A stretch of DNA of 64,000 nt, taken from the NCBI RefSeq assembly GCF_000011245.1, contig NC_004193.1, forward strand, positions 1 through 64,000, in the 5' to 3' direction. This DNA comes from Oceanobacillus iheyensis HTE831. Lineage in GTDB: Bacteria; Bacillota; Bacilli; Bacillales; Amphibacillaceae. The notes below the pieces were generated by a model that saw only the letters and a program-made list of their open reading frames with translations, did no database searches and was not told the DNA's origin. This document shows positions 22,195 to 31,191 of this stretch, piece after piece (positions within the stretch are counted from its first letter, which is position 1; every line of letters starts with the position of its first letter). The translations under genes and the position numbers were made by a program.

Positions 22195-22650
22195 ATGAAG
22201 AAAAAGAATATTTTTATTGTAGTAATAATCGTTATTCTTATCGGGATCAGTGCTTTTATTTGGTATAGTCTTTCTTCTAAAACGAATTTTAAAGCGTTAT
22301 TGGACAACGATTTAAACGATGTAGATGAAATTACCCATATTGTAATTGATAAAAACGACATTGACAAAAATGAATCTTTTTGGGCAACTATTGAACAAGA
22401 GGAACTTTTGAGTTTAGTGGTTTCAAAGATGGAGGAAATAGAATTAAAAGAAAAGATAACGAATAAAGAATTATATCTTGATAATACAATGACAATTCAT
22501 ACGATTTATGCTACTTATTTTTATGACTATAACTCTAACAGTATAATAGCTGATGGAAAACAATATGAAGTGCTAGAAGGTAACTTCGAATCATTTATTA
22601 ATGATCTAGTTATAGAGTGGGAAACACCTGAAGAATTTATGGAGGATTGA
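22195..22650 (+). CDS. Membrane-anchored hypothetical protein
   Basis: This 151-residue protein has a basic N-terminus (MKKKN), one hydrophobic helix (about 6-27) and an acidic, lysine-rich outer domain. There is no lipobox Cys, so it is probably an anchored rather than a lipid-modified protein. GGGGGAG precedes the ATG. I recognise no family. It lies in the patch of small unknown genes after tRNA-Arg. Confidence 0.75.
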   Translation: MKKKNIFIVVIIVILIGISAFIWYSLSSKTNFKALLDNDLNDVDEITHIVIDKNDIDKNESFWATIEQEELLSLVVSKMEEIELKEKITNKELYLDNTMTIHTIYATYFYDYNSNSIIADGKQYEVLEGNFESFINDLVIEWETPEEFMED

Positions 22651-22746
22651 AAGAAAAAAATGGGGTTGGAACGAAGCAACAGGAGGCGTTTCGAATACAA
22701 TTGGCAGGATCGTATATAAGTTCAATCATTCGATTAACTGTAAAAA

Positions 22747-22935
22747 TTAATTGTTTGTGTTAGAATCTGAGTTTTTAAATATATGAAGGTTGTTTATGAG
22801 TAATACAAATGAAGGTATAAATATAATCCTTCCTATAAACCAGCCTAATTCTCCATTTTTTAAATCAGCGAAATAGCCCCAAATAACTGCAACTATAACA
22901 CCGATGATAAGTAAGTTAATATTTGATTTCTTCAA
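22747..22935 (-). CDS. Small membrane protein, unknown
   Basis: A 62-residue frame starts with TTG, preceded on the minus strand by GGGAGGGGGA. Two hydrophobic stretches (INLLIIGVIVAVIWGYF and FIGRIIFIPSFVLLI) are followed by an Asn-rich tail, suggesting two membrane helices. No family is recognised. It converges with the 151-residue gene. Confidence 0.6.
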   Translation of the reverse strand: MKKSNINLLIIGVIVAVIWGYFADLKNGELGWFIGRIIFIPSFVLLINNLHIFKNSDSNTNN

Positions 22936-23091
22936 GTTCCCATCCCCCTCCCAATAGTTAGGTATATGAGAAATATTTTATCATATAGAACTGCATTTTA
23001 TTTATAATAATTTGAATTATTCGTAATTTCTTTATAAGCTATTGAGAGAAAATCCTTACAGAGCAACTAAATTTTGGAGGGCTAAAACAAA

Positions 23092-23247
23092 ATGGAAATT
23101 TCTTTCGGTTTAATTATAATACTTAGTTTAGTTTTTTATTTTATTCTTTATATTGTTATTGAAACTGCGGTAAGAAGGGGGATTGATTCATCAAAAACGA
23201 ACGGTCTAATTGAAGAATTATATAAAAAAGTAAGAGAAGAGGAGTAA
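23092..23247 (+). CDS. Predicted 51-residue membrane protein
   Basis: ATG at 23092 follows TTTGGAGGG and opens a 51-residue frame. An N-terminal helix (FGLIIILSLVFYFILYIVI) precedes a charged tail (VRRGIDSSKTNGLIEELYKK). It has the composition of a real single-pass protein, and small proteins with an RRGIDxS motif seem familiar from Bacillaceae, but I cannot name a family. Confidence 0.6.
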   Translation: MEISFGLIIILSLVFYFILYIVIETAVRRGIDSSKTNGLIEELYKKVREEE

Positions 23248-23342
23248 GTTTTATACTTAAATGAAGAACTTAGTAATATAATAATTCTGAATAATCAAAT
23301 ATAGATTGTTTTCTTATTAAAAATGCTTTGTAGGGAGAAAAA

Positions 23343-23394
23343 GCTATAAATCCAATCTACAATAAACCTAAGGTTATAGATTGGATTTATAAGC
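23343..23394. other. Long stem-loop between small genes
   Basis: GCTATAAATCCAATCT (23343-23358) pairs with AGATTGGATTTATAAGC (23378-23394), a stem of about 15 pairs with one bulge. It lies between a plus-strand and a minus-strand gene and lacks a T-run. It may act as a bidirectional terminator or be a repeat remnant. Confidence 0.55.
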
Positions 23395-23424
23395 CGAAAT
23401 GTGAGTTGCACATTTCAAACATTG

Positions 23425-23580
23425 CTACTTTAATTGCTTCAGAGCTATTTTTAGTTCATCAATCTGATCGTTAAGTTGTGTAAGTTGCTCTTTTGTTAAA
23501 TAATGTAACGATGATTTCAACTTTTCTAGATAAAATAAGTCTCTAAGTAGCAATGTTATTTCAGTGGAGTTCAATTTCAT
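23425..23580 (-). CDS. Small helical protein, unknown
   Basis: ATG at 23580 follows AAGGAG by seven bases on the minus strand and encodes 51 residues. They are rich in Leu, Lys, Glu and Gln and likely form a helical hairpin (LLLRDLFYLEKLKSSL, then LTQLNDQIDELKIALKQL). Small proteins of this form occur in Bacillaceae without known function. An in-frame upstream extension to 23616 has no ribosome-binding site of its own. Confidence 0.6.
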   Translation of the reverse strand: MKLNSTEITLLLRDLFYLEKLKSSLHYLTKEQLTQLNDQIDELKIALKQLK

Positions 23581-23616
23581 AATATCGCTCCTTGAAATAC
23601 GATTACAACTATTCAT

Positions 23617-24171
23617 TTTCCTTTAATAAAGAAACTCAAACTATCAATTCATTCAAGCAATGATGATTTAGTTACATTGTCAATAGAAATTAATGAAGGT
23701 TTATATGGTTGGACCAAGTGTTTAGCAGTATTGTTTTGTGATAAGAATTTTTGTAAAAAATTTCTCATACTTGTACAGAAAAATGAATAATAGTAGTAAA
23801 AATTCAGTATATAAATCATAGTTTTAGATGAGTTCGTCGGAAATTTTAATGAAATAAATGAATAATAAGGAGGAGGTGTTTTAGTAATATAGGAAAAGAT
23901 TAGTCTGTCCAAAATCTATTGTTTTATGATAGAATATTGTTTACGGTTGTTAAAACCGTGTGTAGTGGGGATTGTAAACCCTACCGGGCACAGGATGTAA
24001 TCTATTTTTCACCTATAATTAACACACCAAATCCAAAACTCCTTCCACAAATGAACATTGTATCGTTTTAATATCCCAATGCCCAAACAAACATAATAGC
24101 TAAGAAGTAGAGATGATTTCACTTATATAAGAAAGAATTTTCTGAAAAAACAGAGAGGATGATATTACACC
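23617..24171. other. Gene-free 555 bases with a decayed tRNA-like sequence
   Basis: No convincing gene. Near 23944-23988 a tRNA-like 3' half is visible. CGGTT-loop-AACCG is followed by TGTGT, a GGG/CCC T-arm-like stem and CCGGG, in the same order as in tRNA-Arg at 21773. The remainder is AT-rich; the final bases hold the GAGAGGATGAT ribosome-binding site of the next gene. Confidence 0.5.
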
Positions 24172-25398
24172 ATGAGTTTAACAAAAAAGATATTAATTGC
24201 TCTTATTGCAGGTGCTGTTGTCGGAGGAATTTTAACATTTACACCTGATTCTTTTTTTGGGCCTGTAGATAAGTTTTTTCTAAATCCAATTGGTCAAATA
24301 TTCTTGAATTTAATAATGATGCTAGTTGTACCACTAGTATTTGTATCGATTACTTTAGGAACAGCTGGATTAGGTGAACCGGCTAAACTAGGTAAGATTG
24401 GTGTATCAACGGTTGGGTTTTTCTTATGTACCACTGCACTTGCACTTACAATTGCATTAGGATTGGGTTATCTCATAAAGCCAGGGGAAGCTGGGATGTT
24501 CGATACGGCGAATGCGAACTATGAGCCGAGCGAAGCTCCTCCGATTATGGAAACGTTAATAAACATCATTCCAGAAAATCCAATTGCAGCAATGTCATCG
24601 GGAGACATGTTGCAAATAATCGCATTTGCTATATTTATTGGTATTGCTTTAGCTTACCTTGGAGAGAAAACCCAAGGAATTCATAGTCTTTTTGAACAAG
24701 CAAATGAAATACTAAATTGGTTAGTAATGGTAGTAATGAAATTCGCTCCTTATGGTGCTTTTGCTTTAATCGCTTCTGCTATAGGTGGTGCAGGATTAGA
24801 CGCAGTAGGATCTATGGTGAGTTATATGTTAACAGTGATACTTGGATTAATCGTTCATGGACTATTAGTTTATGGGTTAATCATTTGGTTCTTAGGAAAA
24901 CAGAATCCATTTACCTTTTATAAAGGATTTTTCCCGGCTATGTCCGTTGCATTTAGTACTTCAAGTTCCAATGCAACGTTACCATTATCCATGAAGACAG
25001 CGCAGGAAAACCTAGGTGTGAAGAAAGAGATTAGTAGTTTTGTTCAACCTTTGGGTGCAACAATTAACATGGATGGTACTGCTATTATGCAGGCAGTTGC
25101 CACTGTATTCATATCGCAGGTGTATGATATACCACTAGGCTTTTCAGAATTACTTATGGTTGTATTGGTTGCAACATTAGCAAGTGTTGGAACTGCAGGA
25201 GTTCCAGGTGTGGGCTTGATTATGTTAGCAATGGTATTAAGTCAAGTAGGTTTACCAGCAGAAGGAATAGCGTTAATTGTTGGTATCGATCGTATCTTAG
25301 ATATGCTACGGACTTCATTAAACATTACCGGTGATGCCACTATTGCCTATGTACTGTCTGAAAGAGAAAAACGTAAAGAAGCAGCTAGTGCGAAATAG
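24172..25398 (+). CDS. Dicarboxylate/glutamate:cation symporter (DAACS family)
   Basis: This 408-residue membrane carrier takes up acidic amino acids or C4-dicarboxylates with H+ or Na+. Family signatures are visible: the serine-rich STSSSNATLP (re-entrant hairpin 1), NMDGTAIMQ, TAGVPG (hairpin 2) and DRILDMLRTSLNITGDA near the C-terminus. Whether it prefers glutamate, aspartate or succinate cannot be told. A terminator follows. Confidence 0.93.
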   Translation: MSLTKKILIALIAGAVVGGILTFTPDSFFGPVDKFFLNPIGQIFLNLIMMLVVPLVFVSITLGTAGLGEPAKLGKIGVSTVGFFLCTTALALTIALGLGYLIKPGEAGMFDTANANYEPSEAPPIMETLINIIPENPIAAMSSGDMLQIIAFAIFIGIALAYLGEKTQGIHSLFEQANEILNWLVMVVMKFAPYGAFALIASAIGGAGLDAVGSMVSYMLTVILGLIVHGLLVYGLIIWFLGKQNPFTFYKGFFPAMSVAFSTSSSNATLPLSMKTAQENLGVKKEISSFVQPLGATINMDGTAIMQAVATVFISQVYDIPLGFSELLMVVLVATLASVGTAGVPGVGLIMLAMVLSQVGLPAEGIALIVGIDRILDMLRTSLNITGDATIAYVLSEREKRKEAASAK

Positions 25399-25410
25399 AA
25401 AAAAATTAGT

Positions 25411-25457
25411 AGGAAGAAAACCATTCGCTTTTAGAGTGGCTTTCTTCCTCTTTTTTT
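25411..25457 (+). terminator. Terminator after symporter gene
   Basis: AGGAAGAAAACCA pairs with TGGCTTTCTTCCT, allowing one mismatch, and a T-run follows. Confidence 0.8.
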
Positions 25458-25552
25458 GTAAAAAGCGGACAAGGGACTTTAAAAAAGTCACAAAATGTTC
25501 TAAAATAGATAACAGTTACCTAAATGTTTTAATAATTTTGTGTAATTAGAAT

Positions 25553-25566
25553 TGTAATCGTTTGCA
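25553..25566 (+). promoter_or_regulatory. Probable CcpA (cre) site before acsA
   Basis: TGTAATCGTTTGCA matches the cre consensus TGWAANCGNTNWCA at 13 of 14 positions. It lies 22 bases before the acsA ATG and just after a possible -10 (TAGAAT). B. subtilis acsA is under CcpA catabolite control, which supports repression by glucose here. Confidence 0.55.
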
Positions 25567-25587
25567 AAATCATAGTGAGGTGATTAA

Positions 25588-27303
25588 ATGGATATGCAAG
25601 TAGTACCTGCACGTGAAGGTAATCATAATTTAAAGGATTATGAAGCATTAAGAAAGGACTTTTCATGGGAGGAAGTCAAGAAAAATTTCTCTTGGTATGA
25701 ATCAGGGAAGGTGAATATGGCATATGAAGCAGTAGATAAACATGCAGCTGATCCAACTAAAAAAGATCAAGCAGCATTATTATACTCAGCTCCTGACCGT
25801 GAAGAGAAAGTAACATTTGAACAACTTCGATTAAAGAGTAATCAATTTGCTAATGTATTGAAAAAATACGAGATTGAAAAAGGAGACCGTGTCTTTTTAT
25901 TTATGCCGAGAAGCCCTGAATTCTATGAGGCATTCTTTGGTATTTTAAAAATCGGCGCTATTGCTGGTCCATTATTTGAAGCATTTATGGAACAGGCAGT
26001 AGGAGATCGTTTGGACGACAGTGAGGCTCGAGTATTAATTACAACGCCAGAACTACTATATCGTGTGCCACAAGATAAACTCCCGCATTTAGAAAAAATT
26101 GTACTTGTGGGCGATCATTCAGAACAAGATGATAAATTTATTGATTATGAAGAAGAAATGAAAGGTGCATCCGAAGATTTTGACATTGTTTGGGTTGATT
26201 TAGAGGATGGAATGCTATTGCATTACACATCTGGTTCAACAGGAAAACCAAAAGGTATTCTTCATGTGCATAATGCCATGATTCAGCATTATGCTACAGC
26301 TGAATGGGTGCTAGATCTAAAAGAAGATGATGTTTACTGGTGTACAGCAGATCCTGGTTGGGTAACTGGTACAAGTTATGGGATTTTCGCTCCATGGCTC
26401 CATGGTGTGACGAATGTTATTCGTGGAGGCCGATTTACGCCAGATGATTGGTATCAAACATTACAAGACTATAAAGTAACGGTCTGGTATACAGCGCCAA
26501 CTGCTTTGCGTATGCTTGTAAGTCATGGAGAAGACACTGTGAAAAAATATGATCTTTCTTCTGTACGACACATCCTTAGTGTCGGAGAACCATTGAATCC
26601 GGAAGTAATTACATGGGGACTAAAAGCTTTTGATCTTCGCATTCACGATACATGGTGGATGACTGAAACGGGAGCACAATTGATTGTAAACATTCCATCG
26701 CTTGAGATTCGACCAGGATCCATGGGGAAACCAATTCCTGGGGTAGAAGCTTCAATCGTTGATAATGAGGGAAATGAGATTCCGCCAAATCAAATGGGGA
26801 ACCTTGCTATTAAGGAAGGTTGGCCATCGATGATGCGGGAAGTCTGGAAGAATAAAAGTAAATTTGAAAGCTATTTTGTAAATGGCTGGTATGTATCTGG
26901 AGATAGTGCATACCGCGATGAAGATGGATATTTCTGGTTCCAAGGTCGTCTGGATGATGTTATCAATACATCTGGTGAAAGAGTGGGTCCATTTGAAGTA
27001 GAGAGTAAATTAATTGAGCATCCAGCTGTTTCAGAAGCGGGTGTTATTGGAAAACCGCATCCGGAACGCGGAGAAATTATAAAAGCATTTATTACCTTAA
27101 ATGCAGGCTATGAAGATAGTGAAGAATTATTAGAGGATATTCGTCAATTTGTAAAAACAGGGTTAAGTGCACATGCAGCTCCACGAGAAATTGAAGTGAA
27201 AGATAGTATCCCAAAAACAAGAAGTGGAAAAATTATGCGTAGACTTCTAAAATCTTGGGAACTTGGCTTGCCGACAGGAGATACATCTACTTTAGAAGAT
27301 TAA
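25588..27303 (+). CDS. acsA: Acetyl-CoA synthetase
   Basis: It activates acetate with ATP and CoA to acetyl-CoA. The 571-residue product has the P-loop-like YTSGSTGKPKGI, the adenylate motif YxTE-like WWMTETGAQ, and the C-terminal TRSGKIMRRLLK. The Lys of that last motif is the residue acetylated by AcuA in B. subtilis. GAGGTGATTAA precedes the ATG. A probable cre site overlaps the transcription start. Confidence 0.96.
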   Translation: MDMQVVPAREGNHNLKDYEALRKDFSWEEVKKNFSWYESGKVNMAYEAVDKHAADPTKKDQAALLYSAPDREEKVTFEQLRLKSNQFANVLKKYEIEKGDRVFLFMPRSPEFYEAFFGILKIGAIAGPLFEAFMEQAVGDRLDDSEARVLITTPELLYRVPQDKLPHLEKIVLVGDHSEQDDKFIDYEEEMKGASEDFDIVWVDLEDGMLLHYTSGSTGKPKGILHVHNAMIQHYATAEWVLDLKEDDVYWCTADPGWVTGTSYGIFAPWLHGVTNVIRGGRFTPDDWYQTLQDYKVTVWYTAPTALRMLVSHGEDTVKKYDLSSVRHILSVGEPLNPEVITWGLKAFDLRIHDTWWMTETGAQLIVNIPSLEIRPGSMGKPIPGVEASIVDNEGNEIPPNQMGNLAIKEGWPSMMREVWKNKSKFESYFVNGWYVSGDSAYRDEDGYFWFQGRLDDVINTSGERVGPFEVESKLIEHPAVSEAGVIGKPHPERGEIIKAFITLNAGYEDSEELLEDIRQFVKTGLSAHAAPREIEVKDSIPKTRSGKIMRRLLKSWELGLPTGDTSTLED

Positions 27304-27317
27304 TGAAATAATATGAG

Positions 27318-27350
27318 AAAAGGCTGGGATATGAGATCCCAGCCTTTTTT
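27318..27350 (+). terminator. Terminator after acsA
   Basis: AAAGGCTGGGAT pairs with ATCCCAGCCTTT around ATGAG, and a T-run follows. Confidence 0.9.
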
Positions 27351-27462
27351 GAATATAATCGATACAGTTTGTTTAAAAAAGTAAAAAAGTTACTGATGTT
27401 TAATAAAAATCTAAGTTGGGAATTAAGTATGATGTAAGTCATTTTAAAGGAGTGGATAAATA

Positions 27463-27981
27463 ATGAAAAAACGTATAGCAACCGTAATTACGGATATGTT
27501 TGAAGATGTGGAATTCACAGATCCTGTCCAATCCTTTAAAGAGGCAGGACATGAAGTGATTACAATTGAAAAAGAAAAAGGAAAAACGATTAAAGGAAAG
27601 TCGAATGACACAAGTGTAACAATAGATGAAAGTATTGATAATGTGAATCCGGAAAACTTTGACGCATTATTTATACCTGGTGGTTTTTCTCCCGATATCC
27701 TTCGTGGAGATGATCGATTTGTAACATTTGCTAAGCATTTTATGGATGAGAAAAAACCGGTAATGGCTATCTGTCATGGACCACAGCTATTAATTACTGC
27801 TAGATCGCTAGAAGGAAGAGGAGCGACTGGCTATAAATCTATTCAAGTAGATATGGAATATGCAGGTGCCAAAGTGAAAGACGAAGAAGTAGTCGTCTGT
27901 CAAAATCAATTGGTAACTAGTCGTCAACCTGATGATATCCCTGCATTTAATCGAGAATCATTAAAAGTTCTCGAAGGATAA
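27463..27981 (+). CDS. yfkM: DJ-1/PfpI family general stress protein (YfkM-like)
   Basis: This 172-residue protein belongs to the DJ-1/PfpI superfamily. The nucleophile elbow AICHGPQLL holds the conserved Cys, and PGGFSPDILRGDD carries the partner motif. Family members act on glyoxal-modified or oxidised molecules, and B. subtilis YfkM is a SigB-dependent stress protein. AAAGGAG precedes the ATG. It stands alone between two terminators. Confidence 0.88.
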   Translation: MKKRIATVITDMFEDVEFTDPVQSFKEAGHEVITIEKEKGKTIKGKSNDTSVTIDESIDNVNPENFDALFIPGGFSPDILRGDDRFVTFAKHFMDEKKPVMAICHGPQLLITARSLEGRGATGYKSIQVDMEYAGAKVKDEEVVVCQNQLVTSRQPDDIPAFNRESLKVLEG

Positions 27982-27997
27982 ATAATCATTGTATACG

Positions 27998-28038
27998 AAA
28001 GCCTCAAGGAATTACCAAAGTCCCTTGAGGCTTTTTTT
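27998..28038 (+). terminator. Terminator after yfkM-like gene
   Basis: AAAGCCTCAAGG pairs with CCTTGAGGCTTT and a T-run follows. About 220 bases to the sleL stop hold no gene; a weak ACGGCC/GGCCGT inverted pair lies near 28057-28132. Confidence 0.85.
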
Positions 28039-28260
28039 GCTAGGTTTAGCAGGCACGGCCTCAGCTAAATTGAAAAGAAGAAACTTTTTAAGTTGATCTT
28101 CAAGCTCTGTTATTCTGAGCAGAAGTGGCCGTCTTCCATTACAATTAAAGCCAAGTTATTGCTGTAATCCGAACATTAAATATAATTACCACTAAACGTT
28201 CGCTTTTAGATTGAATTCAGCAGTTATGAAATTGACTCGAATATTTACATTTTTGTTCTC

Positions 28261-29550
28261 TTATTCTAATTTGGTGATGGTAAATTGATCGTTGAGTAGT
28301 AACCAGTTTTGCGGAAAGGCTAACCCAAGCTTCCAATAAGCAATTCCAAGCAAGTTAAATTCACGAATTAAATCGAATTTACCTTGTATCGATCGAGCAT
28401 CCTCAAACCACACTTCATGATTTGCTCCAGAATTGTCTGTGTATGTGAAAAAAGGTGCTTGAGCTACCGGATCAAATTGAATAGCAGCATTATTTTCGAT
28501 AGCAATTTGTATTGCTTGTTGTGGACTCACTGCTCGAGCTGGTCCACCACCTTCTACAAATGGGAGTGTCCAATCGTACCCATATAAATTTTGTCCCATT
28601 AATATCTTTTCCGGTGGAATAGCCGAAACGGCATATTCAATTACATTACGGACCGAATTCAATGGTGAAACCGCCATTGGAGGACCGTAGCTATATCCCC
28701 ATTCATACGTCATAAGAACAACAAAATCTACTATTTCTCCATGTGCAGCATAGTCATGTGCTTCATACCATTGTCCAGACTGCGTATCACTTGTTTTAGG
28801 TGCGAGCGCAGTGGAAACAAGTAAGCCTTCCTGTGATAGGCGAGCTTTTGCAGTTCGAAGAAATTGATTATAGGCTTCACGATCTTCTCCCGGCAAAAAT
28901 TCAAGATCAAAATGTACGTCTCTAAAACCTTGTTGAAGTGCTGTATTAATAATTTCCGTTAGCAATGTATTTTGTACAGCACTTACGGTAACGATAATAT
29001 GCCCGAGCTCATCACTAAACGCGCCCTCTTCCAAATTAGTTATAACCATTGCCATTGCTGTATCATTTGCGTTGGCTGTTTGAAATAAATTGCCAGCTGG
29101 AGGAGCCTTCAATGTTCCATCTCTGTTTACTTGATAACTAAATAGTGCAAGGTAGGTTAAGTATGGAGTTCTATTTTCTGCAGCAGTTTCTAGTGTTTGG
29201 GATACTGTATCACCGAAGGGTTCTACATAAGCATAAGAGGTGATGGGGCGTTTTTCAATCGGTGGAATATAAATCCGCATACCAGGAGACAATGTTTGAT
29301 TTATTGATATGCCATTTATTCGTGCAATTTCCTGTACGGTAAAACCAAATTGATTCGCAATAGAAGTTAACGTATCACCAGGTTGAACAAAATAAAATTG
29401 GCCAACAATTGGAATAACAAGTGCTTGCCCAATAACAAGTGCATTAGGAGAAGTTAAATCATTTGCTTCAATAATATCAGCGACGGAAGATTCGTATGTA
29501 TTAGCAATTTGATATACACTATCTCCTTGTTGCACAACGTGAATTTGCAA
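28261..29550 (-). CDS. sleL: Spore cortex-lytic N-acetylglucosaminidase SleL (YaaH)
   Basis: It cleaves cortex fragments during spore germination. Two LysM peptidoglycan-binding modules (about 1-48 and 52-97, HVVQQGDSVYQIANTY and YFVQPGDTLTSIANQF) precede a glycoside hydrolase 18 domain. That domain's catalytic motif reads DVHFDLEF, with the acid Glu. The 429-residue length fits. No signal peptide is seen, as usual for coat or cortex-deposited SleL. GGAGGTAG precedes the ATG. It keeps the B. subtilis position beside yaaI and tadA. Confidence 0.93.
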   Translation of the reverse strand: MQIHVVQQGDSVYQIANTYESSVADIIEANDLTSPNALVIGQALVIPIVGQFYFVQPGDTLTSIANQFGFTVQEIARINGISINQTLSPGMRIYIPPIEKRPITSYAYVEPFGDTVSQTLETAAENRTPYLTYLALFSYQVNRDGTLKAPPAGNLFQTANANDTAMAMVITNLEEGAFSDELGHIIVTVSAVQNTLLTEIINTALQQGFRDVHFDLEFLPGEDREAYNQFLRTAKARLSQEGLLVSTALAPKTSDTQSGQWYEAHDYAAHGEIVDFVVLMTYEWGYSYGPPMAVSPLNSVRNVIEYAVSAIPPEKILMGQNLYGYDWTLPFVEGGGPARAVSPQQAIQIAIENNAAIQFDPVAQAPFFTYTDNSGANHEVWFEDARSIQGKFDLIREFNLLGIAYWKLGLAFPQNWLLLNDQFTITKLE

Positions 29551-29611
29551 AGGAACTACCTCCTTACATAGAGTCTCTAACTATCTATATGAGGAGGGTA
29601 AATGCATTATG

Positions 29612-30145
29612 CTAAATTGGAGATATATCTGCATCCATGACGGATTCCATTAAATATAAAGCGTAGTTATTATTTTCTTCTTGTTCAGAAGCCATACAAT
29701 TTTTTGGTATAGACATGTCTATTTTGTACATGTAGGCATCTTTTGCACTGAACAAAATACAAATATCTCCGGCTATTCCGGCAAGTATTACATGATTTCT
29801 CTCTAGTTCTATAAGTAAGGAATGAAGAGGAGTCTGGAAAAAGGCGGAATGCTGCGGCTTGATTAAGAAATAATCATCTTCATCGGGTTTAATCTTATCG
29901 ATTATTTCTTTACTTTTTTCATTCGTACAATAATCAATTACTTTGTTAAAATCAGCTTGCCACAAGCCGTAATGATCATTAACATAGATAATAGGTAAAT
30001 TGTTTTCCTTAGCAAAGGAGCGTAGTTTTATAACATTAGGTAAGATTTGTTTTGTGTGGTGAAGTAGGTCATCTCCACCATCAAATTGAAAGTCATTGAT
30101 TAAATCAACAAAGACTACAGCTGTATTTTCAGATGAAAAATTCAT
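29612..30145 (-). CDS. yaaI: Isochorismatase-family cysteine hydrolase YaaI
   Basis: A 177-residue cysteine hydrolase with the family triad in place: Asp in VVFVDLINDF, Lys in FLIKPQHSAFF and Cys in GIAGDICILFSA. The real substrate is unknown; isochorismatase itself is unlikely without a siderophore cluster nearby. GGAGGAGC precedes the ATG. It diverges from tadA as in B. subtilis. Confidence 0.88.
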   Translation of the reverse strand: MNFSSENTAVVFVDLINDFQFDGGDDLLHHTKQILPNVIKLRSFAKENNLPIIYVNDHYGLWQADFNKVIDYCTNEKSKEIIDKIKPDEDDYFLIKPQHSAFFQTPLHSLLIELERNHVILAGIAGDICILFSAKDAYMYKIDMSIPKNCMASEQEENNNYALYLMESVMDADISPI

Positions 30146-30225
30146 AAAGCTCCTCCTTTGATATTCTATTATTATTATTACCGTTCAAATCTATATTAAA
30201 ACTTTAAATAAAGAGATGTGATACT

Positions 30226-30726
30226 GTGAAAGACGAATTATCAGTGAGTCAAGATGAGTTATTTATGGCGGCTGCGATAAGAGAAGCAAGACGAGCGTGG
30301 ATTCTGAATGAAGTTCCGATTGGGGCAGTGATCGTTCATGATGGAGAAATTGTTGGCAAAGGGTTTAATCTCCGCGAGTCGATGCAAGCTACCCTTACAC
30401 ATGCTGAGTTATTAGCAATGCAAGAAGCAAATAATGAAATCGGAAGCTGGCGACTAGAAGATTGTACATTGTATGTCACATTAGAGCCTTGTCCCATGTG
30501 TGCAGGTGCGATAGTTCAATCCAGAATGAAGCGAGTAGTTTATGGAGCACCTGATCCGAAAGCAGGGTGCGCGGGGACGATAATGAACTTGTTAAATGAA
30601 CCTCGGTTTAATCATCAGGTGGAGGTAACATCTGGAGTTTTAGAGCAACAATGTAGTACTATTTTAAAAGAATTTTTTAAAGAACTAAGAGAAAAAAAGT
30701 CTAAAGATATTTCAACAAATGACTAA
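30226..30726 (+). CDS. tadA: tRNA-specific adenosine deaminase
   Basis: It converts A34 of tRNA-Arg(ACG) to inosine so that it can read CGN codons. The 166-residue deaminase has zinc-binding and catalytic motifs THAELLAMQEA and PCPMCAGAIVQSR. The start is GTG at 30226 with only a weak upstream AAGAGATG. It lies just upstream of the SRP RNA gene, as in B. subtilis. Confidence 0.95.
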   Translation: MKDELSVSQDELFMAAAIREARRAWILNEVPIGAVIVHDGEIVGKGFNLRESMQATLTHAELLAMQEANNEIGSWRLEDCTLYVTLEPCPMCAGAIVQSRMKRVVYGAPDPKAGCAGTIMNLLNEPRFNHQVEVTSGVLEQQCSTILKEFFKELREKKSKDISTND

Positions 30727-30784
30727 AATAGCATCTGTATATATTTGGCATAATCCCCGCGCCAACCGAAGTATTACTTTATCA

Positions 30785-30813
30785 TTGCATTTTTGTAATG
30801 ATGTCTTTATAAT
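30785..30813 (+). promoter_or_regulatory. SigA promoter of SRP RNA
   Basis: TTGCAT (30785-30790), 17 bases, consensus TATAAT (30808-30813). Transcription would begin at about 30820. Confidence 0.8.
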
Positions 30814-30819
30814 AGAGAA

Positions 30820-31090
30820 TACGTGCTAAGCGGGGAGGTAGCGGTGCCCTGTACTCGCAATCCGCTATAGCGGGGCCGAATTCCCACTCGAGGTGGGACG
30901 ACTTTATGGTCTGACTTAAGGGATTGGTGTTGACGCCCGGGTCCTGCGCAACAGGAACCCACGAATCCTGTCAGGTCCGGAAGGAAGCAGCAGTAAGTGG
31001 TTATTCTTGTGTGCCGCAGGGAAGCCTAGGCCGAGCCATGAACTTATGTAGCGCATAGGGTCGTTTCATCGACAGTGGGTGCACGTATAC
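30820..31090 (+). ncRNA. scr: Signal recognition particle RNA (large Bacillus type)
   Basis: The domain IV core GTCAGGTCCGGAAGGAAGCA, which binds Ffh, lies near 30978-30997. The 5' Alu part GTGCTAAGCGGGGAGGTAGC matches B. subtilis scRNA, and the 3' end (near GGGTGCACG) closes the long rod. The length of about 270 nt is that of the Bacillus long form. The ends are estimated to within about five bases. Confidence 0.96.
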
Positions 31091-31129
31091 ATATACGTGT
31101 TAACTTGAATAATTTATAGCATTATAAGT

Positions 31130-31158
31130 AAAGGCTGATTAACTATATCAGCCTTTTT
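31130..31158 (+). terminator. Terminator after SRP RNA
   Basis: AAAGGCTGA (31130-31138) pairs with TCAGCCTTT (31148-31156), and the T-run ends at 31158. Confidence 0.85.
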
Positions 31159-31191
31159 AATTTATTTTTTATTTAATGAAGGGGTGCTTCT

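Noticed and set aside
23649..23912. An 87-residue minus-strand frame in the AT-rich gap
   Set aside because: Phe/Tyr/Ser-rich translation of AT-rich DNA with no ribosome-binding site.
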